A stretch of DNA of 64,000 nt. Origin: Winogradskyella bathintestinalis. GTDB taxonomy: Bacteria; Bacteroidota; Bacteroidia; Flavobacteriales; Flavobacteriaceae. Below are positions 38,089 through 45,881 of the stretch, piece after piece (the stretch's first letter is position 1; the number at the start of each line of letters is the position of its first letter). The translations under genes and the position numbers were made by a program. The notes under the pieces were generated by a model. The model did no database searches. It was given only the letters and a program-made list of their open reading frames with translations, and was not told where the DNA came from. Where the stretch lies: contig NZ_JASDDK010000001.1 of the NCBI RefSeq assembly GCF_030407435.1, positions 1 through 64,000 on the forward strand, written 5' to 3'.

Positions 38089-39321
38089 TTAATCTTCAAA
38101 TTCTTCTTTTAGAATTCTAATAACGTCTAAAATCGTTTCTTCTTCTAAATCCGTACGCTTCACCAAATCATTAACATCTTGTTCTAAAATACTTTTTGCC
38201 GTATCTAAACCAGCTTTGCTAAATTCAGCGATTACCCATTCTTCGATTTCATCTGAGAATTCTTTTAACTCTACATCTTCTTCTGCACCTTCTCTAAATA
38301 CGTCTATTTCGTAACCTGTTAACTGACCTGCTAAACGAATATTATGACCACCTCTACCGATAGCCTTAGATACTTCTTCTGGTTTTAACAACACTTCTGC
38401 ACGTAAATTTTCTTCATCTAACTTCAACGAAGTAACTCTAGCCGGACTTAAGGCTCTTGTAACGAATAGTTGAATGTTATTAGTATAGTTAATTACGTCA
38501 ATATTTTCGTTGCCTAACTCTCGTACAATACCATGAATTCTCGACCCTTTCATTCCTACACAAGCCCCAACCGGGTCAATTCTATCATCATAAGAATCAA
38601 CAGCTACTTTTGCTTTTTCTCCTGGAATACGAACTACTTTTTTAACCGTAATTAAACCATCAAAAACTTCAGGAATCTCTTGTTCGAACAACTTTTCTAA
38701 AAACACTGGTGATGTCCTGGACATTACAATTGCCGGTTTGCTTCCTTTTAATTCTACACTTTCAATAATTCCTCTTACATTTTCACCTTTTCTGAAGAAA
38801 TCTGAAGGAATTTGTTTATCCTTCGGAAGTATAATTTCATTGCCATCGTCATCTAACAGAATAATAGCTCTGTGACGAATATGATGAACTTCAGCTGTAT
38901 AAATCTCACCTTCAAGCTCTTTAAAGTGCTTGTAGATGTTTGTATTATCGTGTTCGTGAATCTTAGATATTAAATTTTGTCTTAAGGCTAAAATTGAACG
39001 TCTTCCAAGATCGATTAATTTCACTTCTTCAGCAACGTCTTCACCAACTTCAAAATCTGGTTCAATTTTTTGAGCTTCAGACAATTCAATTTCTTGATTC
39101 GGCTCTTCAACCTCTCCATCTGCAACCACAATACGGTTTCTCCATATTTCTAAATCCCCTTTATCTGGATTTATAATAATATCAAAATTATCGTCATCGC
39201 CATACTTTTTCTTCAATGCATTACGTAATACATCTTCCAGAATCGCCATTAGCGTAACTCTATCTATTAATTTGTCGTCCTTAAATTCTGAAAATGATTC
39301 AATTAACGCTACATTTTCCAT
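38089..39321 (-). CDS. nusA: Transcription termination/antitermination factor NusA
   Basis: A 410-residue RNA polymerase-binding factor. The N-terminal polymerase-binding domain (about 1-125) is followed by an S1 domain (about 130-200; GEIYTAEVHHIRHRAIILL and GENVRGIIESVEL) and two KH domains (about 205-345, with GACVGMKGSRIHGIVRELGNENIDVI and AIGRGGHNIRLAGQLTGYEIDV). Only a short acidic C-terminal tail follows, so the acidic repeats AR1/AR2 of E. coli NusA (495 residues) are absent, as in most non-proteobacteria. It lies 12 bp downstream of rimP in the conserved rimP-nusA-infB operon. In E. coli NusA regulates its own operon through leader termination, relevant to the hairpin found upstream of rimP. 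Confidence 0.97.
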   Translation of the reverse strand: MENVALIESFSEFKDDKLIDRVTLMAILEDVLRNALKKKYGDDDNFDIIINPDKGDLEIWRNRIVVADGEVEEPNQEIELSEAQKIEPDFEVGEDVAEEVKLIDLGRRSILALRQNLISKIHEHDNTNIYKHFKELEGEIYTAEVHHIRHRAIILLDDDGNEIILPKDKQIPSDFFRKGENVRGIIESVELKGSKPAIVMSRTSPVFLEKLFEQEIPEVFDGLITVKKVVRIPGEKAKVAVDSYDDRIDPVGACVGMKGSRIHGIVRELGNENIDVINYTNNIQLFVTRALSPARVTSLKLDEENLRAEVLLKPEEVSKAIGRGGHNIRLAGQLTGYEIDVFREGAEEDVELKEFSDEIEEWVIAEFSKAGLDTAKSILEQDVNDLVKRTDLEEETILDVIRILKEEFED

Positions 39322-39333
39322 AATTGATATGAA

Positions 39334-39798
39334 TTAAAATTTTATTTTAACTTTTGCTTCTTTAATGTTATCGAAAGTAACATTTGCTTGTTTAACTACG
39401 GTCACTTTCCCTTTACCTACGGGCTTAGGCTCTCTAGCCTTCCACTTCAAAACCACATCCTCATCATTTACTGCTGTTAATTCTCCTTCTAAATTTTGAC
39501 CATCTAAAGTCTTAATTTCTAAATTTCTACCTATATGCTTATGGTATTGTCTAGGTAAAATTAAAGGAGTTGCTGCACCAGATGATAAAACTTCTAAAGA
39601 AAAATCGTGTTCGTCTCTGTCAATATTATGCTCAATTGCTCTGCTAACAAACATACAATCTTCTACCAAAACACCATTATCACCATCTATAACGATTTTA
39701 ATAGCATTATCACCAGACATTGTAAAATCTATAAGAAATAGATCTTGCCTTTCGTCTAATGCGTTTTGTAATAAGTCCTGTACTGTATTCTTAAACAT
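39334..39798 (-). CDS. rimP: Ribosome maturation factor RimP
   Basis: A 154-residue 30S assembly factor. The N-terminal alpha/beta domain includes DNAIKIVIDGDNGVLVEDCMFVSRAIE and the strand YSLEV-like motif FSLEVLSSGAATPL, in which the family consensus LEVSSPGxxRPL is altered to LSSGAATPL, a form seen in Bacteroidota. The C-terminal part is an Sm-like barrel (GRNLEIKTLDGQNLEGELTAV, VVLKWKAREPK). First gene of the rimP-nusA-infB operon. Its leader has a clear promoter and a terminator-like hairpin that ends 10 nt before the ATG. Confidence 0.93.
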   Translation of the reverse strand: MFKNTVQDLLQNALDERQDLFLIDFTMSGDNAIKIVIDGDNGVLVEDCMFVSRAIEHNIDRDEHDFSLEVLSSGAATPLILPRQYHKHIGRNLEIKTLDGQNLEGELTAVNDEDVVLKWKAREPKPVGKGKVTVVKQANVTFDNIKEAKVKIKF

Positions 39799-39808
39799 TT
39801 TTTGATAT

Positions 39809-39834
39809 AAAAAGAGAGGACTTTTCGTCCTCTC
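39809..39834 (-). promoter_or_regulatory. Terminator-like hairpin (candidate attenuator) in the rimP-nusA-infB leader
   Basis: On the minus strand GAGAGGAC (39834-39827), loop GAAAA, and GTCCTCTC (39821-39814) form a perfect 8-bp, GC-rich stem followed at once by TTTTT (39813-39809). It lies after the predicted transcription start (about 39856) and only 10 nt before the rimP ATG. An intrinsic terminator in this place would reduce expression of the entire operon unless overridden. Confidence 0.65.
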
Positions 39835-39862
39835 GCTTATTTATTTTTAGTAAACAACGGTG

Positions 39863-39894
39863 CAAATATACGACATTTTAATTTATTTATCCAA
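39863..39894 (-). promoter_or_regulatory. Promoter of rimP-nusA-infB
   Basis: Minus strand TTG at 39894-39892 and TATATTTG at 39870-39863, spacer 21 bp, matching the flavobacterial consensus. The leader to the rimP ATG would be about 58 nt. Confidence 0.65.
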
Positions 39895-39952
39895 GTTATG
39901 TAATGTGGAATAATTTTCTTAAATTTAGTAAACCATACATAAACCATCAATA

Positions 39953-40777
39953 ATGCACAAAATATTAGTTCCAACCGATTTTTCAGAACAGGCCGAAAAC
40001 GCTTTAAAAGTAGCTGCTATGCTCGCTAAAGCTCATAATGCTGAAATATTCTTACTTCATATGATGGAAATCCCGATGCAACAAACCGATCAAGGCAGCG
40101 CACAAAGCGATATTCCGGAAACTATATTTTTTATGAAATTGGCTCAAAAAAGGTTCGAAAATCTTATGGCAGAAGATTATTTACAAGGAGTTACTGTACA
40201 TGAAACTGTTAAAGCAAACATTACATTCAATGCGATTAAAGATTCTTGCACAGAATTAGATATCGATTTTATTGTTATGGGCTCACATGGTGCATCTGGT
40301 TTAAAAGAAATGTTTGTGGGATCTAATGCTGAAAAGGTAGTAAGAACTTCTGAAGTGCCCGTTTTAGTGATTAAAAACGAACACCATAGTTTTAACATTT
40401 CTGATTTTGTGTTTGCTTCCGATTTTAAAAATGACAACAGAGAAACGTATAAGCAAGCGGTTAAATTTGCAGAAGCATTTGGCGCTAAAATTCATTTACT
40501 ATTGGTAATTACTTCTGGTAGTTTTTTGACAACTTATGAAGCTAAAACTAGAATTAATGATTTTATTTTTGGACAAGCTTTTGAAAATTACACTATTACA
40601 ATTCACAATGATAATACTGTAGAACAAGGCATACTAAATGTATCTAAAGATTTAAACGCAGATCTTATTGGCATTAGTACACATGGAAGGCAAGGCATTG
40701 CTCATTTTTTTAATGGTAGCATTAGTGAAGATTTGGTAAACCATGCTAAGCGCCCTGTAATAACATTTAAGATATAA
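39953..40777 (+). CDS. Tandem-domain universal stress protein
   Basis: A 274-residue cytoplasmic protein with two UspA domains. The first (about 1-145) begins KILVPTDFSEQAENALKVA and carries the nucleotide-binding signature G-x2-G-x9-G-S in GSHGASGLKEMFVGSN. The second (about 150-274) begins SDFVFASDFKNDNRETYKQAV; its matching motif STHGRQGIAHFFNGS has Ser in place of the first Gly. Fused UspA pairs are common in Bacteroidota and respond to energy or redox stress, but the partner is unknown. Monocistronic; transcribed divergently from rimP and followed by a bidirectional hairpin terminator. Confidence 0.9.
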   Translation: MHKILVPTDFSEQAENALKVAAMLAKAHNAEIFLLHMMEIPMQQTDQGSAQSDIPETIFFMKLAQKRFENLMAEDYLQGVTVHETVKANITFNAIKDSCTELDIDFIVMGSHGASGLKEMFVGSNAEKVVRTSEVPVLVIKNEHHSFNISDFVFASDFKNDNRETYKQAVKFAEAFGAKIHLLLVITSGSFLTTYEAKTRINDFIFGQAFENYTITIHNDNTVEQGILNVSKDLNADLIGISTHGRQGIAHFFNGSISEDLVNHAKRPVITFKI

Positions 40778-40836
40778 AAACAGGTTAAACTGCTTTACAA
40801 TTAAAATTACAACCCCTCATTAACAGAGTCAAAAGC

Positions 40837-40872
40837 AAAAAAATCTTAAGCAATTGTGACTAAGATTTTTTT
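40837..40872. terminator. Terminator after the universal stress protein gene
   Basis: A 12-bp stem, AAAAAAATCTTA (40837-40848) with TAAGATTTTTTT (40861-40872), loop of 12 nt. T-run on the plus side, A-run on the left, so it can act in both directions. The stem is AT-rich and moderately strong. Confidence 0.7.
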
Positions 40873-40946
40873 AACTGATTAGCATTTACTTACGCTACGC
40901 TTAACACTTCCAGATATTTAAAGACGCAACCTCGCTTTAATTAAAC

Positions 40947-40980
40947 AAAAAAAATCCTAACTCTTAACGGGTTAGGATTT
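40947..40980 (-). terminator. Terminator of tRNA-Gln
   Basis: Stem AAATCCTAAC (40952-40961) with GTTAGGATTT (40971-40980), loop of 9 nt; in the minus direction it is followed by a run of eight T. It starts 8 bp after the CCA end of the tRNA gene. Confidence 0.85.
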
Positions 40981-40987
40981 TATACTT

Positions 40988-41064
40988 TGGTTGGCCCACT
41001 AGGTTTCGAACCTAGACTCTTCGGTACCAAAAACCGATGTGTTAGCCAGTTACACCATGGGCCA
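40988..41064 (-). tRNA. tRNA-Gln (anticodon TTG)
   Basis: The minus strand folds into a full cloverleaf. The acceptor stem is TGGCCCA/TGGGCCA with discriminator A and an encoded CCA (40990-40988). The D-arm has stem GTGT/ACAC. The anticodon stem is TCGGT/ACCGA with loop TTTTGGT, giving anticodon TTG at loop positions 3-5, which reads CAA and CAG. The T-arm is CTAGG-TTCGAAA-CCTAG. A matching promoter lies upstream and a hairpin terminator downstream, so it is a single-gene unit. Confidence 0.95.
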
Positions 41065-41083
41065 ATCTCTCAATTTGAGGGTG

Positions 41084-41113
41084 CAAATTTAAAACAAAGT
41101 TTGAGTTAAGCAA
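41084..41113 (-). promoter_or_regulatory. Promoter of tRNA-Gln
   Basis: Minus strand TTG at 41113-41111 and TAAATTTG at 41091-41084, spacer 19 bp: an excellent match to the flavobacterial consensus, 20 bp upstream of the tRNA 5' end. Confidence 0.75.
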
Positions 41114-41216
41114 AAAAAAAGTGAAAAATTATTTAAAATACTTAACGTTAGCTTAAAAATGTCCACATTTAGGTAATAATTAGTAAATTCGCCAGCGTTA
41201 ATAAGTACAGTTTTAC

Positions 41217-44200
41217 ATGACAGATTTTAACTTTAAAAAGTGGAACAACATCCTAGGGTGGTTTGTTTTTGCTGTAGCCGTTGTGGTTTACGCTCTAACT
41301 ATTGAACCAACCGTGAGTTTTTGGGATGCTGGTGAATATATTTTAACGTCTTCAAAATTACAGGTTGGTCATCCACCAGGTGCTCCTTTGTTTCAAATGT
41401 TCGGGGCTTTTTTCTCGATGTTTGCTTTAGAATCGTCTCAAATTGGGATGATAATGAATATGATGAGTGGAGTCGCCAGTGCCTTTACCATCCTATTTAT
41501 GTTTTGGACAATCACCTTACTCCTCGTAAAGCTGGTTAAGTATAACAATGATGATAACCCGAGCAAAGCGTATGCCATTTTAGGTAGTGCTTTAGTGGGC
41601 AGTTTAGCCTTTACATTTACTGATTCCTTTTGGTTTAATGCTGTAGAAACTGAGGTTTATGCCATGGCCACCTTAATTATGGCCATTCTATTTTATTTAG
41701 GTTTGCGTTGGGAGCAAGATATGAACAAACCAAGAGGTAACCGTTGGCTAATTTTAATTGCTTTTGTAATAGGTTTATCATTTGGTGTTCACTTTATGGG
41801 GTTATTAACTATTCCTGCGATTGGCCTACTCTATTATTTTAAGAATTATAAAACCATAACGGTTAAAAACTTCATAATTGCCAATATTGCGTCGGCAGCA
41901 ATTTTACTATTTATATTCAAATTATTATTGCCATCTACATTAAAACTTTTTGGTTATTTAGAAGTCTTTTTTGTGAATTCTATTGGACTACCTTTTAATT
42001 CTGGAACCATAATTACAGGGCTAATGGTTATTGGTTTATTTTATTTTGGGTTAAATTATACTCGTAAAAAAGAAATGAGACATGTAAACACATTAGTACT
42101 TTGTCTCATGTTTATTTTTATAGGTTTTTCATCTTGGATGATGCTTCCTATTCGTGCTAATGCACAAGTGGTGATTAATGAAAATGACCCTTCAGATGCC
42201 AGAGAACTTTTAGCGTATTACAACCTTGAACAATATCCCGAAACACATTTATTTTATGGGCCCCAGTTTACAGAAGTGTATTCTGGCGCAGATAAAGATG
42301 AGCCTTTCATAGATGATAAAAAGAATTTTGAGCGTGATGAAGAGGCGGGTAAATATGTAATTATTAACGATTGGGAAAAAAGCAGACAAAACTACAATCA
42401 TGAACATGCTTCCATACTTCCTAGAATGTGGAGTGCCGAACATGCAGAGAATTACATGATGTTCACAGGTTTAATTGATTTTAGAGTTGATCCTAATTTA
42501 CAAACTCGTGCTTATAATGAAGCTATGAACGCAGGCTTATCCGAAGATCAGGCGAGTCAATACGCTTTGGGAGAGAAGCAACAATTCGATCAGCTTGTTC
42601 AGGATTTTAAAATGCGAGTGGCACGAGGCGAAATTGATTATGAAGGTTATAATCAATTTTTAAGAAATTATGGCCAACAGTATTTGATTATTGAACAGCC
42701 TTCCTTTATGGATAATATAATGTACATGTTTCAATATCAATTTGGCTATATGTATTGGCGCTATTTTATGTGGAATTTCACAGGACGACAAGACGATATC
42801 CAAGGAAAATACACGTACAAAAATGGAAATTGGATTTCTGGTATACCGTTTATTGACGAATTGCATTTAGGTATATCTCAAGACAACCTACCAACCGATG
42901 TTTTAGAAAACAAATCTAGAAACACCTATTATTTTTTACCGCTTTTACTAGGTTTAGTAGGCTTCTTTTTCCTAATGTATTCAGATTTAAAGCGTTTTTG
43001 GGTGCTTTTAGTTTTCTTTTTACTGACAGGTTTGGCTATACAATTTTATACCAATATTAGACCTTTTGAACCAAGAGAACGCGATTATTCTGTGGTCGGT
43101 TCGTTTTATGTATTTGCTATTTGGATTGGTTTTGGAGTTTATGCCATTTACGATTTATTAAAAGCCAGTATAAAAACGAAACTTTTAGCCCCTGCTATTA
43201 CTTTAGTATGCATAATTATTGTTCCTGGTGTTTTAGCCGCAAATAATTGGGATGATCATGACCGTTCTGGAAAATACACTACGGAATCCATGGCAAGAAA
43301 GTATTTAGAATCTTGTGCGCCAAATGCCATATTATTTACCATTGGAGATAACGACACATTTCCCCTTTGGTATTTACAGGAAATAGAAGGAGTACGTACA
43401 GATGTACGAGTGGTTAATACTAGTTTGTTTCAAACGGATTGGTACATCGACCAAATGAAACGTAAAGCTTACGATAGTGACCCTATCCCTTCGCAGTTGA
43501 CACATAACCAATATCGAGGAGGCACAAGAGACGTTATAATTAGAAGAGAAATCACTAAAGACACCATACCAATTAAAGATTTTATGGATTTTGTTTCTAG
43601 TGATAAACCAAACACAAAATTTAAATATGTGGTTGAAAGACAAGGTGAAGACCCAAGTCTTTATCCTAAACATTTACTGAATACAAATTATTTTCCTTCC
43701 AAAAACATTAGTATTCCTGTTAATAAAGATATGGTTCTTAAAAACGGCATTGTGAAACCAAAAGATGCAGACTTAATAGAAGATAAGCTTTACACAGAAA
43801 TTGGAGGCAGCTATCTTTATAAGAACCGTCTATTAATGTTAGATATCATTGCTAATAACAATTGGGAACGACCAATATATTTTACAGGGGGAGCTTTTGG
43901 AGCAGAAGATTATATCTGGTTAAAAGATTATTTACAGCTCGATGGTATGTGTTATAAACTCGTTCCGATTAAAACAGCCGTTGATAGAGCAAATCCTTAT
44001 GATATGGGACGTGTAGATCCAGACCTAATGTACAATATGGTTAAAAATTGGAAATGGGGAGGCAGCGGAACAGAGCTGTATTACGACATTGAAACGCGAA
44101 GAAACGGCATTACTTATAGAGGAAATTTAGCACGATTGATAGAACAACTCATCAATGAAGACGAACTAGATAAAGCAGAAGAAATCGCAGACATTGCCAT

Positions 44201-44624
44201 GGAAAAAATGCCTGTAGATAAGTTTGGCTTTTACTCTTTACTTGAACCCTATGTAAGTGCCTACTATCAAATAGGAAAGGTCGAAAAAGGGCGCAAACTT
44301 TATAAAGATGTTGCCAAAAAATATCAAGAAAACTTAGTGTATTACAGCAGTTTAGATCTTGAAGACCAAGAACTAATGGTCGGAGAGGATATTTATTTAG
44401 ATATTCAACGTTACAGAGCTTTAATTGACATATTAGTGATTTACAACGATAAAGATTTTGCACTCCAAGAGACCAAAACCTTCAATAGCTACCTAAGCTT
44501 GTTTGATGAATTAATGAGTCGTTACAACGATGACGAACTGCCAGAAATACCTGAAGATGTAGATATTCAGAATGCTATTAAAGACACTATAGATAAAGTA
44601 GATAATATTATTCCTGAATTATAA
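41217..44624 (+). CDS. DUF2723 (GT117-type) membrane protein
   Basis: A 1135-residue protein. The N-terminal half has many transmembrane helices (from residue 13 to about 320, and again at about 575-680) and the family signature VSFWDAGEYILTSSKLQVGHPPGAPLFQMFG near its start, an Asp-Glu motif comparable to the catalytic loop of GT-C glycosyltransferases. A soluble region lies between the helix sets, and the C-terminal part (about 690-1135) is soluble with helical repeats near the end. The family (PF11028) is nearly confined to Bacteroidota and is treated as a glycosyltransferase family, with protein O-glycosylation or cell-surface glycan assembly as proposed roles. The deacetylase gene follows after 6 bp. 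Confidence 0.85.
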   Translation: MTDFNFKKWNNILGWFVFAVAVVVYALTIEPTVSFWDAGEYILTSSKLQVGHPPGAPLFQMFGAFFSMFALESSQIGMIMNMMSGVASAFTILFMFWTITLLLVKLVKYNNDDNPSKAYAILGSALVGSLAFTFTDSFWFNAVETEVYAMATLIMAILFYLGLRWEQDMNKPRGNRWLILIAFVIGLSFGVHFMGLLTIPAIGLLYYFKNYKTITVKNFIIANIASAAILLFIFKLLLPSTLKLFGYLEVFFVNSIGLPFNSGTIITGLMVIGLFYFGLNYTRKKEMRHVNTLVLCLMFIFIGFSSWMMLPIRANAQVVINENDPSDARELLAYYNLEQYPETHLFYGPQFTEVYSGADKDEPFIDDKKNFERDEEAGKYVIINDWEKSRQNYNHEHASILPRMWSAEHAENYMMFTGLIDFRVDPNLQTRAYNEAMNAGLSEDQASQYALGEKQQFDQLVQDFKMRVARGEIDYEGYNQFLRNYGQQYLIIEQPSFMDNIMYMFQYQFGYMYWRYFMWNFTGRQDDIQGKYTYKNGNWISGIPFIDELHLGISQDNLPTDVLENKSRNTYYFLPLLLGLVGFFFLMYSDLKRFWVLLVFFLLTGLAIQFYTNIRPFEPRERDYSVVGSFYVFAIWIGFGVYAIYDLLKASIKTKLLAPAITLVCIIIVPGVLAANNWDDHDRSGKYTTESMARKYLESCAPNAILFTIGDNDTFPLWYLQEIEGVRTDVRVVNTSLFQTDWYIDQMKRKAYDSDPIPSQLTHNQYRGGTRDVIIRREITKDTIPIKDFMDFVSSDKPNTKFKYVVERQGEDPSLYPKHLLNTNYFPSKNISIPVNKDMVLKNGIVKPKDADLIEDKLYTEIGGSYLYKNRLLMLDIIANNNWERPIYFTGGAFGAEDYIWLKDYLQLDGMCYKLVPIKTAVDRANPYDMGRVDPDLMYNMVKNWKWGGSGTELYYDIETRRNGITYRGNLARLIEQLINEDELDKAEEIADIAMEKMPVDKFGFYSLLEPYVSAYYQIGKVEKGRKLYKDVAKKYQENLVYYSSLDLEDQELMVGEDIYLDIQRYRALIDILVIYNDKDFALQETKTFNSYLSLFDELMSRYNDDELPEIPEDVDIQNAIKDTIDKVDNIIPEL

Positions 44625-44630
44625 AATAAC

Positions 44631-45290
44631 ATGACTATTATTCCAGCTAAAACGCCAGACTTTGTAAAAACATTGTTCCCAAATTTTATCTGGAATATTG
44701 ACACCATCGAGAAAGAACTTTATTTAACTTTTGATGATGGCCCTACCCCCGAAATTACGGATTGGGTTCTTCAAACATTAAAAGATTATAATGCAAAAGC
44801 CACGTTTTTTTGTATTGGAAATAATATTGAAAAGCACCCAGGTATTTTTCAGAATATTATAAACGATGGCCATGCCATAGGCAACCACACTTACCACCAT
44901 TTAAAAGGTTGGAAACATAAAACAAAAGCTTACTTAACAGATGTTATCCAAACCGAAAATATTATAAAATCTAAACTTCAATTACAAGACGTCGAGGTCA
45001 ATATTGTAAATCTATTTAGACCACCTTACGGAAAACTCAAATCTAAGCAAAGCCAACAAATTCAAGACTTAAGTTATAAAATTGTAATGTGGGATGTGTT
45101 GTCCTTCGATTGGGACATTTCTGTATCCGAAGATACCTGTCTTAAAAATGTAACCTCATCGGGTAAAAAAGGTAGTATAATTGTTTTTCATGATAGTGTA
45201 AAAGCCTCTCGAAATTTACAATATGTACTTCCCAAAGTTTTAGATTATTATACTAATACTGGTTTTCAATTTAAAAGTTTGAAATTCTAA
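44631..45290 (+). CDS. Polysaccharide deacetylase (NodB-type, CE4)
   Basis: A 219-residue carbohydrate esterase family 4 enzyme. The five family motifs are visible: the catalytic and metal Asp pair in LTFDDGPTPE (Asp35-Asp36), the metal histidines in HAIGNHTYHH (His86, His90), FRPPYGKLKS, then VMWDVLSFDWD and IIVFHDS near the C-terminus. Such enzymes remove N-acetyl groups from GlcNAc or MurNAc units of peptidoglycan or surface polysaccharide. There is no evident signal peptide, so a cytoplasmic or membrane-associated role is possible. It lies 6 bp downstream of the DUF2723 gene, which suggests joint action on a surface glycan. Confidence 0.92.
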   Translation: MTIIPAKTPDFVKTLFPNFIWNIDTIEKELYLTFDDGPTPEITDWVLQTLKDYNAKATFFCIGNNIEKHPGIFQNIINDGHAIGNHTYHHLKGWKHKTKAYLTDVIQTENIIKSKLQLQDVEVNIVNLFRPPYGKLKSKQSQQIQDLSYKIVMWDVLSFDWDISVSEDTCLKNVTSSGKKGSIIVFHDSVKASRNLQYVLPKVLDYYTNTGFQFKSLKF

Positions 45291-45477
45291 GATCGCAATA
45301 GCTTACAAATTGGTTCGCTAATTTTTAGCTACATACACCCTTTTATTTAATTTAAAATTGGTATTTGAATACAGAAATGAAAATTTTACACAGTATTGCT
45401 TAAACAGTTTAAAATGCTTAGGTAAGTTCGAAGTTAGATAAATTATGAACGATGATTATTAAATATGTATTAATCAA

Positions 45478-45774
45478 CTAAACATATTCCTGAATAATAT
45501 TAATCAAAGTATTGGCATCTTGGTCCCCACTATGGCGCCATTTCATTTCGCCACTTTTATAAATAATTAAAGTTGGCAAGCCTTTAACTCGAAGCGCCTC
45601 GGCGAGTTCCTTATTTTTCTCAACATCAATTTTTATAATTTTAGCTTTATCACCTAAAGCTGCAGCAACATCCCTAAGAATAGGATGCATGGTTTTTGAT
45701 TGATTATTCTCTTCTGTGTAGAAGTCCAATAATACTGGAATATCAACATCTATTATTTCCCCAAATTTAGACAT
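45478..45774 (-). CDS. Thioredoxin-like protein lacking the CXXC active site
   Basis: A 98-residue protein with the complete thioredoxin fold: VLLDFYTEENNQSKTMHPIL, AKIIKIDVEKNKELAEALRVKGLPTLIIYKSG, and the cis-Pro loop GLPT. Aligned with thioredoxin, the position of W-C-G-P-C is occupied by E-N-N-Q-S (residues 22-26), so no redox-active cysteine exists, and the protein has no Cys at all. It cannot be a disulfide reductase; a binding or scaffold role is the natural inference. No signal peptide. It is 107 bp downstream of the metallophosphoesterase gene and may share its transcript. Confidence 0.85.
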   Translation of the reverse strand: MSKFGEIIDVDIPVLLDFYTEENNQSKTMHPILRDVAAALGDKAKIIKIDVEKNKELAEALRVKGLPTLIIYKSGEMKWRHSGDQDANTLINIIQEYV

Positions 45775-45881
45775 ATATTATAGTTTTAGTCAAATAAATA
45801 AGCATCTCAAATCAAAATACTGAAATATTAAATTATCGTTAGTTAGATAGGCTTAATATAAAAATAAGCAATTCTTTACAA

